A stretch of DNA of 64,000 nucleotides. Source: Rosettibacter sp037481715 (GTDB lineage Bacteria; Bacteroidota; Ignavibacteria; Ignavibacteriales; Melioribacteraceae). The translations under genes and the position numbers were made by a program. The stretch spans positions 310,001 to 374,000 of the forward strand of contig JBBFLD010000001.1 in the NCBI GenBank assembly GCA_037481715.1. Reading direction: 5' to 3'. Each line of letters opens with the position of its first letter. Positions within the stretch are counted from its first letter, which is position 1. Positions 37,601 to 44,494 of this stretch are shown piece by piece. The notes beneath the pieces are model-generated. The model saw nothing but the letters and a program-made list of their open reading frames with translations, made no database searches and had not been told where the DNA came from.

Positions 37601-37750
37601 TTTATTTAACTGGTCAATAGCTTCGCCGTATCTTCCTTCCTTCATCAAAAATTGAGCTTGACGCTTTAAACCATCAGATTTTATTTGAGGATATAAAATG
37701 GATGTGATTAAGAATAAAATTGTGAAAAATATTTTAACACGGTAAATCAT
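34655..37750 (-). CDS. TPR-repeat outer-membrane beta-barrel protein, likely polysaccharide exporter
   Basis: Signal peptide (FFTILFLITSILYP) followed by about twenty tetratricopeptide-like repeats (residues about 30-740; for example AEGYHLRGLCYEKTIQYQYA, WRLWSRYGYFTLWLGKYKIA) and a C-terminal stretch from about 755 to 1031 with alternating polar and aromatic residues, ending in Phe as outer-membrane barrels do. This is the layout of PgaA, PelB and BcsC, in which periplasmic TPRs guide a polymer to a barrel pore. Its ATG overlaps the stop of the KaiC-like gene by 1 nt (TAATG), which implies coupled translation. Role inferred from architecture and neighbours. Confidence 0.85.
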   Translation of the reverse strand: MIYRVKIFFTILFLITSILYPQIKSDGLKRQAQFLMKEGRYGEAIDQLNKFISANPQLAEGYHLRGLCYEKTIQYQYAVLDLRRAERLDPKNEQIKVDLNRVISVWHQQLYQKIEGHKRDIAIDPNYPFNYLEIGKAYRWLEEWDNAELWYDEYLKRDDNASPDEIIRYTEILAKTGSITKGERILKKYVERYPDDWRLWSRYGYFTLWLGKYKIAENAFQKALDIKPFFKEAQDGLDIARNQAYLLQYQPRSFEYVYPIDRYYRELKRNPNDDKIRFALIKELISANRYEEAFQQLQYLQNKYADDEEFKSLYQKVTAYRDSTYNSNIELYTGMLKENPNNKEAVIKLAQTYANLLYYDNAIEVLTEYLKDKSENEDLDVRFLYAKYCAWNYEWEKAIAQINKLLELDPENLDYQLLRAQIAVWTVLDLDLAEKYLLNVIKNRPKELPAYLSLVSLYAWKKNFPEAKKYLDIAKEIDPSNPEVVSAESNYELHLSAYEETKVFEIRAEAEKLFMEGNCSDARTKYEEYFSKRTGPSRDELIEYANILTCAEDYPKTIEIYDKLLSDEFDFKIALQRANAYFLNKDSLKAVEELEKLSRIDSIDINSKMDLANAFSIVGLPGKADSIYQSLKDSLKTSEELSLLNEKLITLGSSYIKTKELDRAEKIFDELLKKINDEAMIKKINQQRLYLADAYALQNRWGKAEDIYDDLLDVTKDTSDIKIIKQRLSWIPPYGFKKGIYVIKNIIIPTNIGLSPFSNFYGDNQSFRLWSYGLNMDGGFIGFLSLGGSYQNVRINNKIVTKDFHALKGILSLYIIKNLSASLSYGILNILGEKNKNIGTAVVKYEKQDELLLSGYYENNDARLILYSPYLMNTRLKAEIYRVNGSYLHNNQLQFIINYSYYNVSDKNEGNDLLLRVGRKFFENGIIGYEYYFADFAYVSSLYYSPQNFISHSLWGEYKWLHKSGLKLNLFGKIGYVPAIDFFVSEYFIDASYNPLKTLSVNGRVGFSNSYRFDSVYQSFSTSFSLYWNIF

Positions 37751-39009
37751 TACCCTATAAATTTATTTAGCGGCTGATAAGCATGCGTTGATGAAGTTTC
37801 TGCTGATAAAACATATTCCATCATCGATTCAGCATTTTCAAATCTTTCATCAATAGTTGTGTTAAAGATTGTAATATAATCAAGAACCGCGGTTAAATAT
37901 GCAGGATCGCTGCTTGGTAAATTATTCTGAACATTTGTAATTAAATCAACAACGCTTTTCAAACTCCCCTTTACTAATAACACAAGAATTTTATTTTCTA
38001 TTACACAAATTTTATCTCTTTTACTTGTTGATAATCTTACAGCATTTTGCAATTGATTAATTGACAGTAACCCTCTTACCTGTGCAACTGGGTCTAATCT
38101 TATTGAAACGAGATTAAATGTTTGTCCTGTGCTTTTATAAAGAGCAATTTGATTGTTAAGTATTAATAAGAAATCTTGATAGTTATAAACATTAGAAAAT
38201 GCATAAGGCTCAGATGGGATTTCAACTTTTGTTGGTGCAGTAAAATTTCTTGTTTTTGTTTTAGTATAAATATTATCATATTCTTCTGTTGGATAAGTTT
38301 CTTTTGCAAATTCTGTAGTTACACCTTTATTTGGAACAATTCTATATTCTGAACTAAACTCACCTTCTGTATGCCCAACATTAGGTGTGATTGTTACAAC
38401 TCCACCATGAAATCTTTCTTTACCTGATTCTTTTTTCAGTTGAATTAATCCTGTAACAAATTGTGATAATCCTTCAACAATTGAATGAGCTTTTTGTGTA
38501 GCTGGTTCACTAATTATAAATAAACTTGTGATATCTCTTTCTTCAATTGTTTCAATTGTATGAAGAAATGTGTTTCTTAAATAATCCAGATTTTTAAAAC
38601 CAACAAAAGGAGTAATTTCATCAAAAATAATTCTTGTTGGATTATATTGATTTATTACTGTAATAATATCATTGAAATATTCTACAAGATAATCATCAGG
38701 GTTATACATATCATAAATTTCATTCGGCGGGGCTACTCTAACTACAATTATTAAATTTTGGTTCATGTAAGATTGAATATCAAAATTAATTGAAGCTGCT
38801 TGAATCATTAAATCTTTCGGACGCATGATAGTAAAATAAACACATGTCTCTCCTCTTCTTGCATTTTCAAGTGCAAACTGCAAACCAATTAATGTTCTGC
38901 CGGATTTTCTTGGACCAATTAATAAATAACTTCCTCCCCTGTAAACACCGCCCCAATTTTTATCAATAAAGGAAAATCCTGACGGAACTTTTCTAACAGA
39001 ACTGAGCAT
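37750..39009 (-). CDS. KaiC-like RecA-fold protein with altered Walker A and a degenerate GGDEF-like C-terminal domain (BcsE-like)
   Basis: Residues 1-235 are a KaiC/RAD55-type RecA fold (PSGFSFIDKNWGGVYRGGSYLLIG). The P-loop reads GPRKSGRT at 32-39, with Arg in place of the invariant Lys; Walker B is RIIFDE near residue 135. After a variable linker, residues about 270-410 (DFLLILNNQIALYKSTGQTF, FNLVSIRLDPVAQVRGLL, KILVLLVKG) follow the secondary-structure pattern of a diguanylate cyclase domain with the GGDEF motif lost and SKRD at the inhibitory-site position. BcsE of enterobacterial cellulose systems also pairs a dead NTPase-like domain with a degenerate GGDEF. It is translationally coupled to the exporter gene. 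Best guess: cyclic-di-GMP-responsive scaffold for polymer secretion. Confidence 0.72.
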   Translation of the reverse strand: MLSSVRKVPSGFSFIDKNWGGVYRGGSYLLIGPRKSGRTLIGLQFALENARRGETCVYFTIMRPKDLMIQAASINFDIQSYMNQNLIIVVRVAPPNEIYDMYNPDDYLVEYFNDIITVINQYNPTRIIFDEITPFVGFKNLDYLRNTFLHTIETIEERDITSLFIISEPATQKAHSIVEGLSQFVTGLIQLKKESGKERFHGGVVTITPNVGHTEGEFSSEYRIVPNKGVTTEFAKETYPTEEYDNIYTKTKTRNFTAPTKVEIPSEPYAFSNVYNYQDFLLILNNQIALYKSTGQTFNLVSIRLDPVAQVRGLLSINQLQNAVRLSTSKRDKICVIENKILVLLVKGSLKSVVDLITNVQNNLPSSDPAYLTAVLDYITIFNTTIDERFENAESMMEYVLSAETSSTHAYQPLNKFIG

Positions 39010-39136
39010 GGCAAATCCTAATTTTTTTAATAATAGCCAATTAACATGCCACTAAAAATATCAATTATATTCTAAAAATGAACATGCAATAAAATAATTT
39101 TTCTTAAAATGAAATTTCTGCTCCATTTTAATACAT

Positions 39137-40795
39137 TCAATTTCTCATATTACCAAAAACAAAAATTGCTGTAGCATTTGAAGTAATTGTTGGTTCGTTT
39201 GTAATGTAATCATATCTATCATCTCTGTAATAAATATCATCTGTTTGAAATAATGAAAATGTATCGATTCCTTCAAATTGAATTTTAAAATCATTCAATA
39301 ATTTTTTAGGAACTGGGCCTGCAGCTAATCCTCCAGGTAATTGTTTTTTGAAATATGAAATTTGATGGTGAAAATTTTTAGTGTAATTTTTCCCGTAACC
39401 AAATATAAAACTAATTCCCCATGGATTTCTTCCCAAAATAAAATCTCTTTGATAAACAGCCAAAGTGTCAAAAGAAGAATCGTTTGTTAATTTTTCCCAT
39501 AAAATATTTTGTAGACTTATACCAAGCAAAGTATTATTGCTTCCCCAGTTTAATGAGGCTGCAATTCCAAAAAGATTACTGTTTTTATTCTTATTAAATT
39601 CTTCAAGATTCTTTTTCAGCAATTCTGCATATCGATCATCATATTTTGCAAGTTTGTAATGAACCAGTGGATTAATATCTCCCCAGCTCCACCAGAAATT
39701 ATTTTTTGCAGAATCAGAATAATTTACTGCATCATTATAATAATTCTTATTATTTGTTGAAATGAATAATTCAATAGCTGCGAGTGCCAATTTGCCATTA
39801 AAATCAGTATCGACATACATTCCAGAACCGCTGCTATCAACATCAGGAACATTATTTCGTATTGAGTAAAAATGTTTGGCTGTATTTAAACATTTATCAG
39901 CAAATTCATAATACTGAAATTTTTCTTTCCAAATTCTTGAAGCAAGTGCTAAAGTAGCTGAGTAGATTCCAATTAAATTTTTTCCAATTCCAAGAAATGC
40001 TGGCCTGTCAAATCCGTATTTATCATCTTCAGGCATTCTCCATTCAGAATCATGGTCTTTCAAATCCTGAACCTGAGTTACAAATTTTTTCCCTTCATAA
40101 TTGCACCTTAAAAGCCAATCGAGACCTACTTTAGCTTCTTCGAGAATATCAGGTAAACCATTTTTATCTTTATCAAATCCAAATTTTTCCGGATTAAATT
40201 CATAGGAAAACAAAAGCATGTAAGTAGTAAAAGCAGTTGTATTTAGAAATTTTATATAATCACCTGCATCATGCCAGCCGCCTGTTACATCAATATTTTT
40301 GTTCAAAACATTTTTCCCATCAATAATGTTAGTTGCATCAGCAATATGGCATACATCATGAAGCAGTGGATTTGTATAGCCGCATCTTTGAACTTTTAAA
40401 AATTCTAAAAGAGAAGGAGCAACATCATTATAAACATTTTTCCCAATTTTGAATGAATAAGATTTTCTTTTATCAATAAGAATTTCAAATTCACCTTGAG
40501 TCCTTAAATTAGAAAAATCTATTTTATAGACATACTGGAAGATGCCATAATTTTTAGGCAACACTTGTAAGTAAGTTTTGAATACTATTTTATCAGTATT
40601 TATTTCTTTTACAACTGCTTCTTTGCCATCAAGTTTAACTTTTGAAAGAACAATTGCAGTTTTTATATCATCAGGCAGAAATCCAATTTGATTTAACCGA
40701 ATATAAAAATCTGTTTCTGCATTAAGTTTATTGGAACATGAAGGAATAAGTTCAATTAAGATAACCAAGAAAGAAATAATAATTTTTAAGCTCAT
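39137..40795 (-). CDS. Glycoside hydrolase family 9 (endoglucanase-like) lipoprotein
   Basis: About 552 residues. Signal peptide with lipobox-like IPSC (IIISFLVILIELIPSCSNK), an N-terminal Ig-like CelD_N domain (about 30-120; FYIRLNQIGFLPDDIKTAIVL), then the GH9 (alpha/alpha)6 domain. The catalytic Asp motif is GGWHDAGDYIKF and the acid Glu is in YITNEPTITSNATAIFVFG. These residues look intact, so activity on beta-1,4-linked glucan is expected. The start ATG 40795 is preferred over TTG 40798. It lies upstream of the polysaccharide genes on the same strand (127-nt gap), comparable to the position of a hydrolase (BcsZ) in cellulose systems. Confidence 0.88.
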   Translation of the reverse strand: MSLKIIISFLVILIELIPSCSNKLNAETDFYIRLNQIGFLPDDIKTAIVLSKVKLDGKEAVVKEINTDKIVFKTYLQVLPKNYGIFQYVYKIDFSNLRTQGEFEILIDKRKSYSFKIGKNVYNDVAPSLLEFLKVQRCGYTNPLLHDVCHIADATNIIDGKNVLNKNIDVTGGWHDAGDYIKFLNTTAFTTYMLLFSYEFNPEKFGFDKDKNGLPDILEEAKVGLDWLLRCNYEGKKFVTQVQDLKDHDSEWRMPEDDKYGFDRPAFLGIGKNLIGIYSATLALASRIWKEKFQYYEFADKCLNTAKHFYSIRNNVPDVDSSGSGMYVDTDFNGKLALAAIELFISTNNKNYYNDAVNYSDSAKNNFWWSWGDINPLVHYKLAKYDDRYAELLKKNLEEFNKNKNSNLFGIAASLNWGSNNTLLGISLQNILWEKLTNDSSFDTLAVYQRDFILGRNPWGISFIFGYGKNYTKNFHHQISYFKKQLPGGLAAGPVPKKLLNDFKIQFEGIDTFSLFQTDDIYYRDDRYDYITNEPTITSNATAIFVFGNMRN

Positions 40796-40907
40796 CAAAT
40801 TTTTTAATTTTATTCGATACTAAAATAATTCTTTTGTTTGAAAGATAAATGAGCATCATATTTAAATTCAGCAAAAAAGAAATTAGCTTACCAAAAAATT
40901 TTTGAAA

Positions 40908-41561
40908 TCATTTCCCTTGCGTTTCAATAACTTCATTTTTTTCTTTAATTGGGAAATTAGTGCCAAATACATAATCCCATGTTGGTTGACTTACACCAAA
41001 TCCTTTTGTCGAATCTTTGTAATGATGTTTCATGTGATGATTTTTAATTGCGAGCCAAAATTTGTTATGCATATTGGAATGATGAACTGCATAATGTGTC
41101 ATATCATAAAATAAATATCCAACTAAAAATCCAGCATAGAAAGGATTAACATTTCTTTCGCCTAAAAGATTAACAAACAAAATAAAAAACAATGCAGCAA
41201 GAGGCAGACTTACAGACGGCGGCATTACAAGTCTTTTGGAATCTTTTGGATAATCATGATGCACTCCATGAATTATAAAATGAATTCTTTTACCCCAATT
41301 ACTTTTAGGTTGATAATGAAATACAAACCTATGCAAAGTATATTCAGTGAATGTCCATATAACAATTCCGATGATGAACCATTTAACAAATTCATAAAAT
41401 GTAAATGAATAAATGAAAAAAGTTCTATAAGAAAAAAATAAAACTACAGGGACATAAATCCACAAAGGCACAGACCAGTGCACTCTTGAAAGAGCTTCGA
41501 GAATATCATTTTCAAACATGCGAACAGTTTCATCTTTATTAGAAATGTAATTTTTTGGCAT
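40908..41561 (-). CDS. Fatty acid hydroxylase / sterol desaturase superfamily membrane protein
   Basis: Di-iron integral membrane oxygenase of 217 residues. Histidine clusters: HRFVFHY, HGVHHDYP, HYAVHHSNMHN and HMKHHYKDS, arranged around about four helices as in fatty acid 2-hydroxylase (FA2H). A 2-hydroxylase acting on lipid acyl chains is the closest match. A strong GGAGG ribosome site precedes the ATG. It needs oxygen, which suggests at least microaerobic life. It is isolated from neighbours by a terminator upstream and a 112-nt gap downstream. Confidence 0.87.
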   Translation of the reverse strand: MPKNYISNKDETVRMFENDILEALSRVHWSVPLWIYVPVVLFFSYRTFFIYSFTFYEFVKWFIIGIVIWTFTEYTLHRFVFHYQPKSNWGKRIHFIIHGVHHDYPKDSKRLVMPPSVSLPLAALFFILFVNLLGERNVNPFYAGFLVGYLFYDMTHYAVHHSNMHNKFWLAIKNHHMKHHYKDSTKGFGVSQPTWDYVFGTNFPIKEKNEVIETQGK

Positions 41562-41650
41562 AATTCCTCCCTCTTAATTTCCCATAAATAACAATAAACA
41601 ATGTTATAAAATTCAACTCGATAATCGATAAATAAATTTACTTTATAAAA

Positions 41651-41679
41651 GAAAAGGCTGCTTTCAGTGCAGCCTTTTC
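41651..41679 (-). terminator. Terminator after the first tiny membrane-protein gene
   Basis: A perfect 11-bp stem (GAAAAGGCTGC at 41651-41661 with 41669-41679), a 7-nt loop, then TTTTAT on the minus strand. It lies 27 nt after the stop of the 30-residue ORF at 41707-41799 and should end the cargo-protein transcript. Confidence 0.82.
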
Positions 41680-41706
41680 GAAGAAATATTTATTTGTATT
41701 ATAATA

Positions 41707-41799
41707 TCATGAAAAATATGTTAAATGACAGGCATAAATAGCAAGTCCCACAACTGCCAGAAAAAATAATAATCCCAAAGAAAAAGTTAATTTATTCAA
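41707..41799 (-). CDS. 30-residue hydrophobic peptide, paralogue of the one at 44382-44474 (unknown)
   Basis: Not a recognised family. The TTG start at 41799 follows AAAGGGG with a 6-nt spacer and gives exactly 30 residues (MNKLTFSLG, then LLFFLAVVGLAIYACHLTYFS without the last residue of the run counted twice: the protein ends in CHLTYFS). An ATG at 41814 would add five residues but has no spacing for a ribosome site. The product matches the 44382-44474 peptide without gaps at 23 of 30 positions, including YACH-x-TYFS at the end. It has one hydrophobic helix; IYAC could be a lipobox that leaves a seven-residue lipopeptide. It lies just downstream of a T9SS cargo gene and before a strong terminator, the same context as its twin. 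Confidence 0.75.
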   Translation of the reverse strand: MNKLTFSLGLLFFLAVVGLAIYACHLTYFS

Positions 41800-41814
41800 A
41801 TTATCCCCTTTCAT

Positions 41815-44319
41815 TTACTTCATTAATAACATTTTCTTAGAAGCTGTAAATTTATCTGCAATTATTCTATAAATATAAATTCCACTAGTTACTTGAATTC
41901 CTGAATTATCTGTTCCATCCCATACAATCCAGTATTGTCCTGCATTTTGATTTTCTGAAATAAGTGTTTTAACCTCTCTGCCGAGGATATCGAATATCTT
42001 CAATGTTACATAAGATTTAGCCGGCAAAGTATATTTAATTGTTGTAGATGGATTAAATGGATTGGGATAATTTTGTTCAAGAGAAAATTCTTTTGCTATA
42101 ATTTTATTTTCTTCAACACTTGTTATTGAGCTTACGGTAAATTCATTTTTGTATGAATAATCAGATTTTTCTCCATTACTTGTTTTCGATTGAACTCTCC
42201 AATAATATTTGCCAGGATTTAATCCTTCAACTGTATAGCTTGTTGAATGAATATTTCTAATAACAATAGGATTACTCAAATCTTCATTCGTAGATAATTC
42301 TAAATCGTATTTTAATGGAGAGTTACTTTGTGCAGGGACTATCCATGATAAACTTACATTAGAAGAATTTAATTCCGCACCGGCAATTGGATTTGCAGGC
42401 AGCACTACTACTGGTAATGCACCTGGTGAAACTGTAAATTGAGCTACAGAAGAAAAATTAGAAACATTGGAAGGATTCGAAGCTAATCTTGAACGCACTT
42501 GCCAGTAATAAGTAGTTCCGGGAGTTAAACCAGTTAAATTATATTGATTAGTAATCAACCATCCTGATTGGCCGCCTAATGGTGATGAAGTATTAACAAG
42601 AACTCCAGAACTTAATGTTGGATCTGATGACCATATAACTTGATATTCTAAAGCACTTGTTGAATAAGCTATCCATTGTAAAGTTGGACTTTGTGTAAAT
42701 ACAACAATTGATGATGTTGGATAAGTTGGAGTTGGTATTACCGCATAATTGCTTGAAGTTACAGTTGCACTTGCATCAACATCAAAAGATTGAGTATACC
42801 ATGTTCCACCACCGTTAATTCTTACTCGCCACCAGTAAGTTGTTCCTGCGGTCAATGGACTTGTAGTATATTCATAACCAGGAATTCCTACTTCATTTAT
42901 TTCTGGGGATGGAAAAGTTGGTCCGCTATTATCAACTTGTAAATCAAAAGTTACCCCAGGTAAATGAATTCCAAGAAACCAATAAAGTGTTGGTGTCAAT
43001 GAATAAACTACAGTCCCAGTTGTTGGGTAAGTCTGATAAACTGGAACACTTGCAAATGATGCATAATAAATTGCAAAACTTTCTTCAGAACTTGTTGTGT
43101 ATGTAGTAAAGCTGTTATCCTGTGATACATCGATTACATAATAATAAGTAGTTGCTAAATTAAATCCTGAAAGAACAATGAAATTATTTAATGTCGTAAT
43201 ACTTGTATTTGGATAAGGTCCACCAGAAGTTGTTCCCCACCTAACTCTACAATAATTAGGAGCGTTATTGTAATTATTATTTAAAGTCCAATAAATAGTT
43301 GGATAAACAGAATAAATTATTGCTCCATTGGTTGGATACAGTGGTATTGCTGTTGGTGGTCCTGGAATTATAAATGTCCATACAGATGAAATGCTTACTA
43401 GTGTATTATTATTTGTATAAGATTTTACTCTCCAGTAATAAGTTCCAGCTGGCAGTGAGCTAATAGTGAATTGGAAATTATAATCAGTTTGAGTACTAAG
43501 TGAAGTAGGAAAACCTGCTACTGGACTCGAAAAATTGTTGTTATCATCAACTTCAACAGAATATTTTAATCCTTGATATGGAGCCAGCCATTGAAACTTT
43601 ATTACATTACCACTGATAATTGTTGCATCAATTGGACTTTGTAAAATTGGCTTTCCCTGTGATATAGTACTAAATTTTGCTATGCTTGATGACTGCTCTG
43701 AACCTAATGTTGCAGTAATTCTCCAATAATAAATAGTGCCATTATCTAAAGCATCAATATCACTTAGAGTAAAAGGAGAAGTTACAGTTTGAGGTCCAAA
43801 AACAATTTGTGTAAATGCTAAGTCTGTTGCAATTTCAATTGTATATGTGGGTGAACCAGCTCCAGACCAGCTCCATGTAAATTGGGGTGTTATTGAAATT
43901 CCTGATGAATTATTTGCAGGTGTTAATAAAGTAGGATTGGGCATTGTTGTAGTTGTAAAAGTATAATAGTTCGGTGCACCCGATGGTTCAACAACATTTG
44001 GACCATCTACATCATAAATTCTCCAATAATAAGTTGTATTGTAATTTAAATTGGATTGCCCCAATAATGAATTAATTAAATCCGACGCATTAAAGGTATA
44101 ACTTGTTGCACCATTTGACAGATTAACATCCAAAACTAAATCGCCAGCATTAAATGCTGTTGTTGTTGAAACCTGCAGATGAGTTGTGGGGGGTACTGTT
44201 ACAGCATTAAAAGAAAAATTCGGCGTAACTGAAACACCTGTTGAATTATTAGTTGGAGTTTCGGCATATAACAACAACGAGCTATATATAAAAAGTATAG
44301 CAATTAAAAGTTTTTTCAT
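41815..44319 (-). CDS. Secreted protein with FN3-like repeats and a type IX secretion sorting domain
   Basis: Exported 834-residue protein. Signal peptide (KKLLIAILFIYSSLLLYA), then about seven FN3-like beta domains of 90-105 residues, each with a Y-Y-W-R-V or Y-Y-W-Q-V strand (TYYWRIYDVDG, TYYWRVKSYT, TYYWQVRSRL, KYYWRVQSKT). The last 85 residues form a T9SS type A sorting domain: NYPNPFNPSTTIKYTLP, FDILGREVKTL, SGIYIYRI, then SKKMLLMK. No enzyme motif was seen; it could be an adhesin or sheath component. The 44495-46696 gene has the same architecture. GAGGGTGAGAA precedes the ATG. Confidence 0.88.
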   Translation of the reverse strand: MKKLLIAILFIYSSLLLYAETPTNNSTGVSVTPNFSFNAVTVPPTTHLQVSTTTAFNAGDLVLDVNLSNGATSYTFNASDLINSLLGQSNLNYNTTYYWRIYDVDGPNVVEPSGAPNYYTFTTTTMPNPTLLTPANNSSGISITPQFTWSWSGAGSPTYTIEIATDLAFTQIVFGPQTVTSPFTLSDIDALDNGTIYYWRITATLGSEQSSSIAKFSTISQGKPILQSPIDATIISGNVIKFQWLAPYQGLKYSVEVDDNNNFSSPVAGFPTSLSTQTDYNFQFTISSLPAGTYYWRVKSYTNNNTLVSISSVWTFIIPGPPTAIPLYPTNGAIIYSVYPTIYWTLNNNYNNAPNYCRVRWGTTSGGPYPNTSITTLNNFIVLSGFNLATTYYYVIDVSQDNSFTTYTTSSEESFAIYYASFASVPVYQTYPTTGTVVYSLTPTLYWFLGIHLPGVTFDLQVDNSGPTFPSPEINEVGIPGYEYTTSPLTAGTTYWWRVRINGGGTWYTQSFDVDASATVTSSNYAVIPTPTYPTSSIVVFTQSPTLQWIAYSTSALEYQVIWSSDPTLSSGVLVNTSSPLGGQSGWLITNQYNLTGLTPGTTYYWQVRSRLASNPSNVSNFSSVAQFTVSPGALPVVVLPANPIAGAELNSSNVSLSWIVPAQSNSPLKYDLELSTNEDLSNPIVIRNIHSTSYTVEGLNPGKYYWRVQSKTSNGEKSDYSYKNEFTVSSITSVEENKIIAKEFSLEQNYPNPFNPSTTIKYTLPAKSYVTLKIFDILGREVKTLISENQNAGQYWIVWDGTDNSGIQVTSGIYIYRIIADKFTASKKMLLMK

Positions 44320-44349
44320 TTCTCACCCTCATTATTAAATTTATATTAA

Positions 44350-44372
44350 GGGGTATCAAATTATGATACCCC
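44350..44372 (-). terminator. Hairpin after the second tiny membrane-protein gene
   Basis: Stem GGGGTATCA (44350-44358) paired with TGATACCCC (44364-44372) around a 5-nt loop, 9 nt after the stop of the 30-residue ORF at 44382-44474. The T-run that follows on the minus strand is weak (CTTAATAT), so it may terminate only partly and let transcription continue into the 41815-44319 gene. Confidence 0.6.
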
Positions 44373-44381
44373 GTTATAGCA

Positions 44382-44474
44382 TTATGAAAAATATGTAACA
44401 TGGCAAGCATAGAGAGCTAATCCAATTACTGCCAGAAAAAACAAAAGCATTAATGAAGCTGCTAATTTTTTCAT
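44382..44474 (-). CDS. 30-residue hydrophobic peptide, paralogue of the one at 41707-41799 (unknown)
   Basis: Not recognised. ATG at 44474 with TGAGGTTGAT directly upstream, 30 codons, TAA stop. N-terminus MKKLAASLM, hydrophobic core and end FFLAVIGLALYACHVTYFS. It matches the 41707-41799 product at 23 of 30 positions with no gap; the seven differences are mostly conservative (I/V, L/I, V/L), and the genes differ at many third codon positions, which is what protein-level selection produces. It may be a one-helix membrane protein or a minimal lipoprotein cut at LYAC. It lies 20 nt after a T9SS cargo gene and just before a hairpin. Confidence 0.78.
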   Translation of the reverse strand: MKKLAASLMLLFFLAVIGLALYACHVTYFS

Positions 44475-44494
44475 ATCAACCTCACTCTCTATGC

